From NCBI GenBank assembly GCA_015487255.1, contig WFQA01000280.1:1-13876 (forward strand): a stretch of 13,876 nucleotides of DNA. The letters are read 5' to 3'. The notes beneath the pieces were generated by a model that saw only the letters and a list, made by a program, of their open reading frames with translations, did no database searches and had not been told where the DNA came from. The position numbers and the translations under genes were made by a program. The stretch is from Paracoccaceae bacterium (lineage in GTDB: Bacteria > Pseudomonadota > Alphaproteobacteria > Rhodobacterales > Rhodobacteraceae). Shown here piece by piece: positions 6,790 to 13,876 of the stretch. How positions within the stretch are numbered: the stretch's first letter is position 1; the number at the start of each line of letters is the position of its first letter.

Positions 6790-9465
6790 ATGCTTTCGCT
6801 CAACGCCCTTATCACGGCAAGCCTTGGTTATGCGATCCTGCTTTTCGCCATTGCCTTTTGGGCCGAACGCCGGGCGCAGGCCGGGCAGATAAGCTGGCTG
6901 CGCACGCCGTTTGTCTATACGCTTTCGATTTCGGTCTATTCCACCGGTTGGACCTTTTATGGCGCGGTCGGCTCAGCGGCGCGCAACGGGTTTGAGTTTG
7001 TCACCATCTATCTTGGGCCGACACTGATTTTTATCGGCTGGTGGTGGCTGCTGCGCAAGCTGCTGCGGGTGGGGCGGGCGCAGCGCATTACCTCGATCGC
7101 CGACCTGATTTCCTCGCGCTATGGCAAAAGCACCAGTCTTGCGGTGCTGGTCACCCTGCTGGCGGTGATCGGCTCCACGCCTTATATCGCGCTGCAGTTG
7201 CAATCCATCACCCTGAGTTTCACGGTGTTTGAAACCGGTGGCAATGCCGACCTGACCGCCTTTTGGGTGGCGGCCGGGCTGGCGGCCTTTACCATCCTGT
7301 TTGGCACCCGAAATGTGGATGCCAACGAGCGGCACCACGGGGTTGTCACCGCCATTGCAGTGGAGGCGATTGTGAAACTGCTGGCGCTGGTCTCGGTGGG
7401 GGTGTTTGTGGTTTGGGGGCTGGGCGGCGGCCCGGCGGAGATTTTTGCCAAAGCCCCGCCGGAAATGCTGAGCGGCAGCAATATCTTCTCCGCACGCTGG
7501 GTCAGCCTGACCATGCTTTCGGCGATGGCCATCCTGACCCTGCCGCGCATGTTTCAGGTGATCGTGGTGGAAAACTCCGACGAAAAGCACCTGGCCACCG
7601 CAAGCTGGGCCTTTCCGGGCTACCTTTTGCTGATGAGCCTGTTTGTGCTGCCGATAGCGATTATGGGCAACGCGCTGTTGCCTGAAGGCTCCAATCCCGA
7701 CCTTTATGTGCTGACCCTGCCGCTCTCGCAGGGGCAGAACAACCTGGCGCTGTTTGCCTTTCTCGGCGGGTTTTCCTCGGCCACCTCGATGGTGATCATC
7801 GCCGCGATTGCGCTTTCGACCATGGTGTCCAACCATATCATCATGCCGCTCTGGCTGCGCTCGGCCAGCAGCAAAACCCAGACCAGCGGTGATGTGCGCA
7901 CCATCCTTTTACGCTCGCGGCGGTTTTCCATCGCCGGTATCCTGCTGCTGGGTTATCTCTATTTTCGCCTGACCGGCGGCTCGGGCGCGCTGGCCTCGAT
8001 CGGGCTGATCGCCTTTGCCGGCTCGGCACAGATCATCCCCTCATTGCTTGGCGGGCTGTTTTGGCGCGGGGCCACCCGAAACGGGGCGCTGATGGGGCTG
8101 CTGGCGGGGTTCACCCTTTGGGCCTATACGCTGTTTTTGCCGAGTTTTGAGGGCAGTTTCATTCTGTCAAAATCGCTGATCGCCAACGGGCCTTTTGGCC
8201 TTGAGTTCCTTAAACCCGAGGCGCTGTTTGGCTTGAAGGGTTATGACCCGCTGGTGCACTCGCTGTTCTGGTCGATGACCTTCAATATCATCCTGTTTAT
8301 CCTTGGTTCGCTTTTCTCCACCCCGCGCCCGTTGGAGCGGATTCAGAGCAGCCAGTTTGTTGATGTGTTCCGGCTCGATAAATCCACCGGCTCTTACCTG
8401 GTTTCGCGCTCGGCCACTTCGGAAGACCTGTTCACCCTGGCGCAGCGCATCCTTGGCACCAACCCGGCCCAGCGGTTGTTTTCAGAGCTGGCGAAACAGC
8501 AGGGCAAGGATCAGGGCCTGCCGGACGCCACCGATAAAGTGGTGCAAACGCTGGAGCGCGAGTTGGCCGGTTCGGTCGGGGCGGCTTCGGCCCATGCGAT
8601 GGTTTCCCAGATCGCCGGCGGTGGCACGGTCTCGGTGGATGAGCTGATGAAGATCGCTGATGAAACCGCGCAAATTCTGGAATATTCGCAAAAGCTGGAA
8701 AACCAGTCGCACCGGCTGGAGCGCACAGCGCAGGAATTGCGCGCCGCCAATGCCCAGCTGACCGAGATGGGGGCGCAAAAGGATGCCTTCCTCAGTCAGG
8801 TCTCCCACGAGCTGCGCACCCCGATGACCTCGATTCGCTCGTTTTCAGAAATCCTGCGTGATACGGACGGGCTTGACCTGCCGGATGCCAAACGGTTTCT
8901 GGGCATCATTCAGGAGGAAAGCGAGCGCCTGACCCGGCTGCTTGACGAGATATTGGACCTTAGCCATCTGGAGAGCGGGCGCGGGCAAATGCCGCTGGAA
9001 CCGGTGGTGTTGCAGGATGCGATCGAGAAATCGCTCAGCGCGACCGGAGCATTGATCGAGGAAGCCGGGGTGCGGGTGGAAAAAACCTTGCCGGAAGCGC
9101 CTGTCATGGTGCAGGCCAATTTTGACCGGCTGGCGCAGGTGTTTATCAACCTGATCTCCAATGCGGTGAAATATGGGCGCGGCAAAACCCCGGAGCTCAA
9201 GATCGGGCTGACGGTTTCTGGCGGGGTGGCGCTGGTGAGCATGGCAGATAACGGCCCGGGCATTTCACCAGCGGATCGCAAAAGGGTGTTTGAGAAATTC
9301 ACCCGACTGTCAGAGGCCAATCTGGCGGGCAGCGCCGGGCTTGGCCTGCCGATCAGCCGGGAGATCATGCGCAACCTAGATGGTGACCTGACATTGAAAT
9401 CAAGCCGCAGGGGCGCGGTGTTTCATGTGACTGTGCCGCTGTCCACGCCTTCTGATCTTGGTTAG
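6790..9465 (+). CDS. Sensor histidine kinase with sodium:solute-symporter (SSS) sensor domain, CbrA/CrbS-like
   Basis: This 891-aa inner-membrane protein combines a transporter-like sensor with a kinase. Residues about 5-510 are an SSS (LeuT-fold) domain with about 13 helices, including the core segment GGFSSATSMVIIAAIALSTM (327-346). Residues about 520-630 form a linker of the STAC kind known between SSS and kinase parts. Residues 630-665 are a coiled coil. The DHp domain has the H-box VSHELRTP with H673. The HATPase domain has N-box N787/N791, G1 box DNGPGI (820-825) and G2 GLGL (850-853). Unlike many CrbS proteins there is no PAS and no C-terminal receiver. CbrA senses or transports histidine and CrbS controls acetate use; the ligand here is unknown. 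The receiver at 6197-6559 is the likely phosphate acceptor. Confidence 0.93.
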   Translation: MLSLNALITASLGYAILLFAIAFWAERRAQAGQISWLRTPFVYTLSISVYSTGWTFYGAVGSAARNGFEFVTIYLGPTLIFIGWWWLLRKLLRVGRAQRITSIADLISSRYGKSTSLAVLVTLLAVIGSTPYIALQLQSITLSFTVFETGGNADLTAFWVAAGLAAFTILFGTRNVDANERHHGVVTAIAVEAIVKLLALVSVGVFVVWGLGGGPAEIFAKAPPEMLSGSNIFSARWVSLTMLSAMAILTLPRMFQVIVVENSDEKHLATASWAFPGYLLLMSLFVLPIAIMGNALLPEGSNPDLYVLTLPLSQGQNNLALFAFLGGFSSATSMVIIAAIALSTMVSNHIIMPLWLRSASSKTQTSGDVRTILLRSRRFSIAGILLLGYLYFRLTGGSGALASIGLIAFAGSAQIIPSLLGGLFWRGATRNGALMGLLAGFTLWAYTLFLPSFEGSFILSKSLIANGPFGLEFLKPEALFGLKGYDPLVHSLFWSMTFNIILFILGSLFSTPRPLERIQSSQFVDVFRLDKSTGSYLVSRSATSEDLFTLAQRILGTNPAQRLFSELAKQQGKDQGLPDATDKVVQTLERELAGSVGAASAHAMVSQIAGGGTVSVDELMKIADETAQILEYSQKLENQSHRLERTAQELRAANAQLTEMGAQKDAFLSQVSHELRTPMTSIRSFSEILRDTDGLDLPDAKRFLGIIQEESERLTRLLDEILDLSHLESGRGQMPLEPVVLQDAIEKSLSATGALIEEAGVRVEKTLPEAPVMVQANFDRLAQVFINLISNAVKYGRGKTPELKIGLTVSGGVALVSMADNGPGISPADRKRVFEKFTRLSEANLAGSAGLGLPISREIMRNLDGDLTLKSSRRGAVFHVTVPLSTPSDLG

Positions 9466-9729
9466 AGGCCAATCAAACAGACCGCCGAGCGTAAGCTCGG
9501 CCATCGTCGTCGCCAGACACTGTTCAGCTTTGCTGATAAAGTGCCTTTTGTGACGGGGGCTTTAGCCTCCGGGAGGAAAAGGCAAGCTTGCCGGAAGGTC
9601 AGCGTATTTTACTGCAGCGCCGCCGCGCACGCCTCCTTCGGCGACCTGAAGTCGTCGGCTGCGTCTTCCTTTGTTCAGGGCACCTCGTCGGCGTGTGCCT
9701 CGCTTCGCTTGGCAAAAGTTGCGGATGGC
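9466..9729. repeat. Non-coding convergent gap packed with small palindromes
   Basis: This stretch lies between the kinase and the convergent MscS gene and has no supportable gene. It holds a series of hairpins: GCCGAGC-GTAA-GCTCGGC (9484-9501, GNRA loop), TCAGC-TTT-GCTGA (9524-9536), GCCTTTT/AAAAGGC (9543-9549 with 9577-9583) enclosing GGGGGC-TTTA-GCCTCC (9555-9570), the 12-bp palindrome GGCAAGCTTGCC (9581-9592), and CGGCGAC-CTGAA-GTCGTCG (9639-9657). The first may serve as a transcript 3' end for the kinase operon, although no T-run follows. It could be a dispersed intergenic element, a structured RNA or a decayed mobile-element remnant. Confidence 0.5.
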
Positions 9730-10536
9730 TTAGCCCTTGTTGCCGGAAATATCGATATGCACTGATGTCGGGTAGGGGATATCGATTTCTTCCCGGTCAA
9801 ACTCTTCCTTGATCGCCTGTAGCAGCGCAAATTTCAGGTTGGCGTATTCACCCGCCGTCACCCAGACACGAAGGGTAAAATCCACCGAACTATCCCCCAG
9901 ATTGGTGACCTTCACAAAAGGCTCCGGCTCTTGCAGGGCCCGTGCATCCGCCTCGATTACCTTGCGCAATACGGTTTCCGCCTTTTTCAGGTCGGTATCA
10001 TAGGAAACCCCGATCACGATATCGCAGCGGCGGTGGTCATAATGGGAATAGTTGCGAATAGAGGATGCCCATATATCCCCGTTGGGAATAATGATCTGGA
10101 TATTGTCCGGCGTGGCGATTTCGGTGGTAAACAATGTTATCGCTTTTACCGTGCCCGAATGCCCGCCCACATCTATATAATCGCCAATCTTGAACGGCCG
10201 GAACCCCAGCAGCATCACCCCCGCCGCAAGGTTGGAAAGCGTGCCCTGCAGCGCCAGCCCAATCGCCAGCCCCGCCACACCGAGCAGGGCCACCAGCGAG
10301 GTGGTCTGAATGCCAAAACGTGACAGAACAAACACAATCGCAATCGCCAGTATCGCGTATTTCGCCAGACTGGCGAGAAACAAAAACAGCGTGTCGTCCA
10401 GTTCCTCATATATCAGCCCCAGCTTGGTGATCCGCTTTTTCACAAAGCCCGACAGCCACAGCGCGGCAATCAATATCGCCGCCGCAATCAACACATTCAA
10501 CCCAAGCTGAACATACCAATTCAATTCCTCAAACAT
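9730..10536 (-). CDS. MscS-family small-conductance mechanosensitive ion channel
   Basis: This 268-aa inner-membrane channel of the MscS type opens on membrane tension to release solutes during hypo-osmotic shock. It has a first helix at about 10-30, a second at about 50-75, and the glycine/alanine-rich pore helix GVAGLAIGLALQGTLSNLAAGVML, followed by the beta-domain start FRPFKIGDYIDVGG and PNGDIWASSIRNYS. Its length is close to that of E. coli MscS (286 aa). I chose ATG at 10536 because GGGAG lies seven bases before it; a TTG immediately upstream is also in frame but poorly spaced. The start lies inside the last codons of aroC (8-bp overlap), so translation is probably coupled to aroC. Confidence 0.9.
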   Translation of the reverse strand: MFEELNWYVQLGLNVLIAAAILIAALWLSGFVKKRITKLGLIYEELDDTLFLFLASLAKYAILAIAIVFVLSRFGIQTTSLVALLGVAGLAIGLALQGTLSNLAAGVMLLGFRPFKIGDYIDVGGHSGTVKAITLFTTEIATPDNIQIIIPNGDIWASSIRNYSHYDHRRCDIVIGVSYDTDLKKAETVLRKVIEADARALQEPEPFVKVTNLGDSSVDFTLRVWVTAGEYANLKFALLQAIKEEFDREEIDIPYPTSVHIDISGNKG

Positions 10537-11632
10537 CAATTTCTCCCTGGTTTTTACCTATTTGCCCACGATGCAGCAGCAAATGGTCCAGTATCACACA
10601 GGCCATCATCGCCTCACCCACCGGCACCGCGCGGATACCCACACAAGGGTCATGGCGGCCTTTGGTGATCAGCTCGATCTCGCGCCCGTCTTTGGTGATG
10701 GTTTTGCGCGGAGTCAGGATGGAAGAGGTCGGCTTCACCGCAAACCGGCAGACAATCTCCTGCCCGGTGCTGATACCACCCAGAATCCCCCCGGCATGGT
10801 TGGAGCCAAACCGCACCCCGTCATTGCCCATCCGCATTTCGTCGGCATTCTCCACCCCGGTCAGCATGGCAGCACTCATCCCGGCCCCGATCTCCACCGC
10901 CTTCACTGCGTTGATAGACATCATCGCGGCCGCGATATCGGTATCAAGCTTGGCATAAACCGGCGCGCCCAGCCCGGCAGGCACCCCCCGCGCCACCACC
11001 TCGATCACCGCCCCGACCGAGTTGTGATCCTTGCGCAGCCCATCCAGATACTCCGCCCAATCCTCTGCGGCCCCTGCATCGGGCACCCAAAACGGGTTGC
11101 GCTCGATCTCGTCCCAATCAAACCGGCTGCGGTCGATCTTGCGATCGCCCATCTGCACCATATAGCCCTTGATTTCAACACCAGCCACAAGCGCTGCGAT
11201 GGCGGCGCGCGCCAGCCCGCCCGCTGCCACACGCGCTGCCGTTTCGCGCGCGCTGGAGCGGCCCCCGCCGCGATAATCCCGGTTGCCGTATTTCATGAAA
11301 TAGGTGTAATCCGCATGCCCGGGCCGAAAGCTCTCGGCAATCTCGCCATAATCTTTCGAGCGCTGGTCCTGGTTGCGGATCATCAACTGCACCGGCATGC
11401 CCGTGGTTTTGCCTTCAAACACCCCCGAGAGGATCTCCACCTTGTCCGGCTCCTGGCGCTGGGTGGTGAATTTATTCTGCCCCGGTTTTCGCTTGTTGAG
11501 CCAATGCTGGAGCATGGCCTCATCCACCGCCACATTGGGCGGGCAGCCATCCACCGTTGCGCCCAGTGCTGGCCCGTGGCTCTCGCCCCATGTGGTCACC
11601 CGAAATAAATGGCCAAAGCTGTTCATCGACAT
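10529..11632 (-). CDS. aroC: Chorismate synthase
   Basis: This 367-aa cytoplasmic enzyme converts 5-enolpyruvylshikimate-3-phosphate to chorismate using reduced FMN, the last step of the shikimate pathway. All three family signatures are present: GESHGPALGATVDGCPP at 16-32 with invariant H19; the FRPGHADYTY segment with H106 and then YRGGGRSSARETAARVAAG (120-138); and the region GVRFGSNHAGGILGGIS with the following CRFAVKPTSSI. Length is normal. Start is ATG at 11632 with AGGAG six bases upstream; a second ATG two codons later has poorer spacing. It is divergent from the thiamine operon, and its 3' end overlaps the channel gene. Confidence 0.97.
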   Translation of the reverse strand: MSMNSFGHLFRVTTWGESHGPALGATVDGCPPNVAVDEAMLQHWLNKRKPGQNKFTTQRQEPDKVEILSGVFEGKTTGMPVQLMIRNQDQRSKDYGEIAESFRPGHADYTYFMKYGNRDYRGGGRSSARETAARVAAGGLARAAIAALVAGVEIKGYMVQMGDRKIDRSRFDWDEIERNPFWVPDAGAAEDWAEYLDGLRKDHNSVGAVIEVVARGVPAGLGAPVYAKLDTDIAAAMMSINAVKAVEIGAGMSAAMLTGVENADEMRMGNDGVRFGSNHAGGILGGISTGQEIVCRFAVKPTSSILTPRKTITKDGREIELITKGRHDPCVGIRAVPVGEAMMACVILDHLLLHRGQIGKNQGEIDV

Positions 11633-11686
11633 GGCAATCTCCTTTGCGCCGTTCTACCCCAAGCCATGCCCGCACAAAACCCCTTA

Positions 11687-11715
11687 TTGCAATCCGGCAC
11701 AAGCGCCTCTATCCT
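11687..11715 (+). promoter_or_regulatory. Probable promoter of the thiamine transport operon
   Basis: TTGCAA (11687-11692) and TATCCT (11710-11715) are separated by exactly 17 bp; each matches four of six consensus bases. Transcription would begin about 11721-11723, right at the first base pair of the TPP aptamer, which supports the call independently. Confidence 0.6.
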
Positions 11716-11721
11716 GCCTCC

Positions 11722-11799
11722 ACCTCGGGGAGCCTTAGGGCTGAGACGCAATAGCGGACCCGTTGAACCTGAACCGGATCATGCCGGCGTAGGGAAGGT
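11722..11799 (+). ncRNA. TPP riboswitch aptamer (THI element)
   Basis: The conserved core is unmistakable: CGGGGAGCC, GGCTGAGA (11739-11746), GACCCGTTGAACCTGA (11757-11772) and GGATCATGCCGGCGTAGGGAA (11776-11796 in two joined motifs). P1 pairs ACCT (11722-11725) with AGGT (11796-11799), and the P3 stem AGCC/GGCT closes a TTAG loop (11731-11742). It binds thiamine pyrophosphate and shuts down the downstream gene when the vitamin is plentiful. It sits 47 bp before thiB, a fitting target. Confidence 0.95.
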
Positions 11800-11803
11800 A
11801 TGG

Positions 11804-11842
11804 GTCTCCCCACACTTGCCTTGCGCCGTAGCAATAGGAGAC
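11804..11842 (+). promoter_or_regulatory. Expression platform that can hide the thiB ribosome-binding site
   Basis: GTCTCC (11804-11809) is perfectly complementary to GGAGAC (11837-11842), which contains the thiB Shine-Dalgarno AGGAG (11836-11840). Inside the loop TTGC (11821-11824) pairs with GCAA (11831-11834). The competing partner of CTCCCC (11806-11811) is GGGGAG (11727-11732) at the 5' side of the aptamer. When TPP holds the aptamer folded, CTCC is free to mask the ribosome site. No U-tract terminator is present, so control is probably translational. Confidence 0.7.
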
Positions 11843-11846
11843 AACC

Positions 11847-12830
11847 ATGAAGAAATTCCTTTTCGCTGCGGCCCTTAGCCTGCCCCTTGGCAGCCTGAGC
11901 GCCCAATCTGTGCCCATATTGACGGTCTATACCTATGACAGTTTCATCGCCGACTGGGGCCCCGGCCCGGCGATAAAAACCGCTTTTGAGGCGGAATGCG
12001 GCTGCGTGCTAAACCTTGTCGGCGCGGGAGACGGGGCGGCGTTGCTCAGCCGGTTGCGGCTGGAAAGCGCCCATAGCGTCGCCGATATCGTGCTCGGGCT
12101 GGATAATTCGCTGATCGAGCAGGCCCGTGATACCGGGCTTTTCGCCCCGCTGGCCAGCCCGCCCGAAGGGTTGAAATTGCCGGTGGAGTGGTCAGACGAT
12201 ACCTTCCTGCCCTTTGATTGGGGCTATCTGGCATTTATATACGATAACACCAAACTGACGGAAGTGCCCGACAGCTTTGAATCTTTGGCCGCATCGGAGT
12301 TGTCCATCATCATCCAAGACCCGCGCTCTTCCACCCCCGGCCTTGGGCTGGCGCTGTGGGTGAAGGCGGCTTATGGCGATGAGGCGGCGCGCATCTGGGA
12401 AGGGCTTTCGGATAATATCGTCACGGTCACCAAGGGCTGGTCGGAGGCTTATGGCATGTTTTTGGAAGGCGAGGCCGATATGGTGCTTTCCTACACCACC
12501 TCGCCGGCTTATCACCTGATCGCCGAAGGGGATGCGAGTAAATCCGCCGCGGAATTTATCGAGGGCCATTATTTGCAGGTCGAGGTGGCCGCCAAACTGG
12601 CCAGCACCAAGCAGGGCGCGCTGGCGGATGAATTTATGGCGTTTATCACCTCGGATGCCTTTCAAACCGTGATTCCGGAAACCAACTGGATGTATCCCGC
12701 CACCGGCGTGCCGGTGCCCGAGGGCTTTGGCCGGCTGATCACCCCGCAGCCGGTTGCCAGGCCGCTGAATGTGCCCGCATCCAGCCGCAAAGCGGTGGTG
12801 GATGAGTGGGTTGCCGTGCTGAGCCGGTGA
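11847..12830 (+). CDS. thiB: Thiamine ABC transporter periplasmic binding protein
   Basis: This 327-aa periplasmic protein binds thiamine and its phosphates for the ThiBPQ importer. It has a Sec signal peptide (MKKFLFAAALSLPLGSLSA, likely cleaved before QS at 20). ThiB landmarks are YTYDSFIADWGPGP (about 28-41), DIVLGLDN, PFDWGYLAFIYD, TKGWSEAYGMFLEGEADMVL followed by SYTTSPAYH, and NWMYPATGVPVPEGF near the end. The aromatic residues in these motifs match those lining the thiamine pocket in E. coli ThiB. Length is typical. A TPP riboswitch precedes it, which independently confirms the thiamine role. The stop codon overlaps the thiP start. Confidence 0.95.
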   Translation: MKKFLFAAALSLPLGSLSAQSVPILTVYTYDSFIADWGPGPAIKTAFEAECGCVLNLVGAGDGAALLSRLRLESAHSVADIVLGLDNSLIEQARDTGLFAPLASPPEGLKLPVEWSDDTFLPFDWGYLAFIYDNTKLTEVPDSFESLAASELSIIIQDPRSSTPGLGLALWVKAAYGDEAARIWEGLSDNIVTVTKGWSEAYGMFLEGEADMVLSYTTSPAYHLIAEGDASKSAAEFIEGHYLQVEVAAKLASTKQGALADEFMAFITSDAFQTVIPETNWMYPATGVPVPEGFGRLITPQPVARPLNVPASSRKAVVDEWVAVLSR

Positions 12831-13876
12831 GCCTGCCGGTTAAATTTTTTGGCATCACCGCGCTATTGCTCGTGGTGATGCTGGTGCTGGCCCCGGTGGT
12901 GGCGCTGTTGCTGCGCGCCGAGGGTGGCATTTGGGTGGTTTCGGCATGGCCTGCCATCCGCTTTACCCTGCTGCAGGCCGGCCTTTCGGCGCTGATCTCG
13001 GTGGCACTGGCGGTGCTCTTGGCAAGGGCGCTGATGCGGCGGCGGTTTTGGGGGCGGGGGGTGATGATCTCGCTGTTGGGCGCGCCGTTTTTACTGCCCT
13101 CGATCGTGGCGGTATTTGGGCTGCTGGCGATCTGGGGGCGCTCGGGGGTTTTTAGCGATGCGCTGGCGGTTTTTGGGCTTGGGCCGCTGGATATTTACGG
13201 GCTGAAAGGGGTGCTGCTGGCGCATGTGTTTTTCAACCTGCCTCTGGCCACGCGGATGCTGTTGCAGGGTTGGCAGGCGGTGCCAGCCGAGCATTTCCGC
13301 CTTGCCGCCCAACTTGGCCTGACACCGCGCGCAAGATTTATGCTTGTTGAAATGCCGGTCTTGCGCGGCGCTGCACCCTCGGCCCTGCTGCTGGTGTTCA
13401 TGCTCGCCATGTCCAGCTTTGCCGTGGTGCTGGCGCTGGGCGGCGGGCCAAAAGCCAGCACGATAGAACTGGCGATCTATCAGGCATTGCGCTTTGAGTT
13501 TGACCTTGCGGGCGCAGCACAGCTGGCAATGGTGCAACTGGTGATCGGCCTTGCCGCCGCTGCGCTGGCCTTCCATTTTGGCAAGGCGGCATATTTTGGC
13601 GGCAGCCTCGGCGCGCCGGTGCAAAACTGGGATACCCGCCGCATGCCCAGGGTTTTGGATGGCTTTACCCTTGTCATGGCTGCTCTGTTCATTGCCTTGC
13701 CGCTGCTGGCCATCCTGCTCAAGGGGCTGGCCGGGCTGTCGCTTGGCCTGCCATCCGGCTTTTGGATGGCCTGGGGGATCAGCCTGACCATTGCGCTGGT
13801 CTCTACCGCGCTGGCACTGGGCCTTGCGCTGGCCCTGGCGCATTTTATTGATGCCAGTATGAATTCCGACAGAAAA
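12827..13876 (+). CDS. thiP: Thiamine ABC transporter permease, C-terminus beyond the window
   Basis: This frame is open from a GTG at 12827 to the window end, 350 codons, beginning MSLPVKFFGITALLLV. The GTG overlaps the thiB stop (GTGA), the usual thiB-thiP junction. ThiP is a double-length permease made of two fused halves. The first half is complete here, with about six helices and the ATPase-docking EAA motif AEHFRLAAQLGLTPRARFML at about residues 153-172, followed by SSFAVVLALGGGPKASTIELAIYQ, a strong ThiP signature. The second half begins around residue 280 and is cut by the window edge. The gene is easily missed because it has no upstream ATG and no stop inside the window. thiQ is expected downstream. 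Confidence 0.93.
   Translation, partial: MSLPVKFFGITALLLVVMLVLAPVVALLLRAEGGIWVVSAWPAIRFTLLQAGLSALISVALAVLLARALMRRRFWGRGVMISLLGAPFLLPSIVAVFGLLAIWGRSGVFSDALAVFGLGPLDIYGLKGVLLAHVFFNLPLATRMLLQGWQAVPAEHFRLAAQLGLTPRARFMLVEMPVLRGAAPSALLLVFMLAMSSFAVVLALGGGPKASTIELAIYQALRFEFDLAGAAQLAMVQLVIGLAAAALAFHFGKAAYFGGSLGAPVQNWDTRRMPRVLDGFTLVMAALFIALPLLAILLKGLAGLSLGLPSGFWMAWGISLTIALVSTALALGLALALAHFIDASMNSDRK

Noticed and set aside
9541..9812. Short open frames of about 74 codons in the convergent gap
   Set aside because: They run through palindromes and into the reversed end of the MscS gene, with no ribosome-binding site or recognisable protein character.
1..13876. Mobile elements, CRISPR arrays, tRNA or rRNA genes
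   Set aside because: No transposase, integrase, regularly spaced direct repeats, cloverleaf or rRNA-like sequence was recognised on either strand.

Overview
The window looks like a chromosomal segment of an alphaproteobacterium, most likely of the Rhodobacteraceae/Roseobacter lineage. That placement rests on the GC-rich coding style, the particular flavour of the Liv-type ABC transporter and its Tat-exported binding protein, and the XRE/DUF2083-type regulator. It is a judgement from recognised sequence character, not from a database search. No tRNA, rRNA, transposase, phage gene or CRISPR array was seen.

Region 1 (1-4509, minus strand) is a branched-chain amino acid/amide type (HAAT) ABC importer operon in the order livK (Tat-secreted binding protein), livH and livM (permeases), livG (ATPase), and the first 12 codons of livF, which runs off the left edge. 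Gene junctions are tight or overlapping, apart from an 89-bp gap after livK that holds a strong hairpin. The ligand cannot be read from sequence; Liv-type systems also carry urea, amides and carboxylates.

Region 2 (4510-9465, plus strand) is a signalling block divergent from the transporter: an XRE-type regulator, a stand-alone CheY-like receiver, a 76-aa two-helix membrane protein, and an 891-aa sensor histidine kinase whose sensor is a sodium:solute-symporter (SSS) domain, as in CbrA/CrbS. The last three genes are translationally coupled. The receiver has no output domain. The regulator carries, in its middle, a segment that aligns without gaps to the phosphoacceptor (DHp) helix hairpin of the kinase encoded 3 kb downstream (21 of 51 identical, phosphoacceptor histidine aligned). 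This suggests, but does not prove, a self-contained phosphorelay or docking circuit: transporter-like sensor kinase -> single receiver -> DHp-bearing DNA-binding protein. This is the most interesting part of the window. The divergent control region upstream of the regulator holds several TTTGYAAA/TGTAAAC-type elements that could be its operators.

Region 3 (9466-9729) is a non-coding convergent gap densely packed with small palindromes, followed on the minus strand (9730-11632) by aroC (chorismate synthase) and an overlapping MscS-family mechanosensitive channel.

Region 4 (11633-13876, plus strand) is a thiamine uptake operon: a promoter, a clear TPP riboswitch with a legible Shine-Dalgarno-sequestering expression platform, thiB, and a thiP that starts with GTG overlapping the thiB stop and runs off the right edge; thiQ would be expected next.
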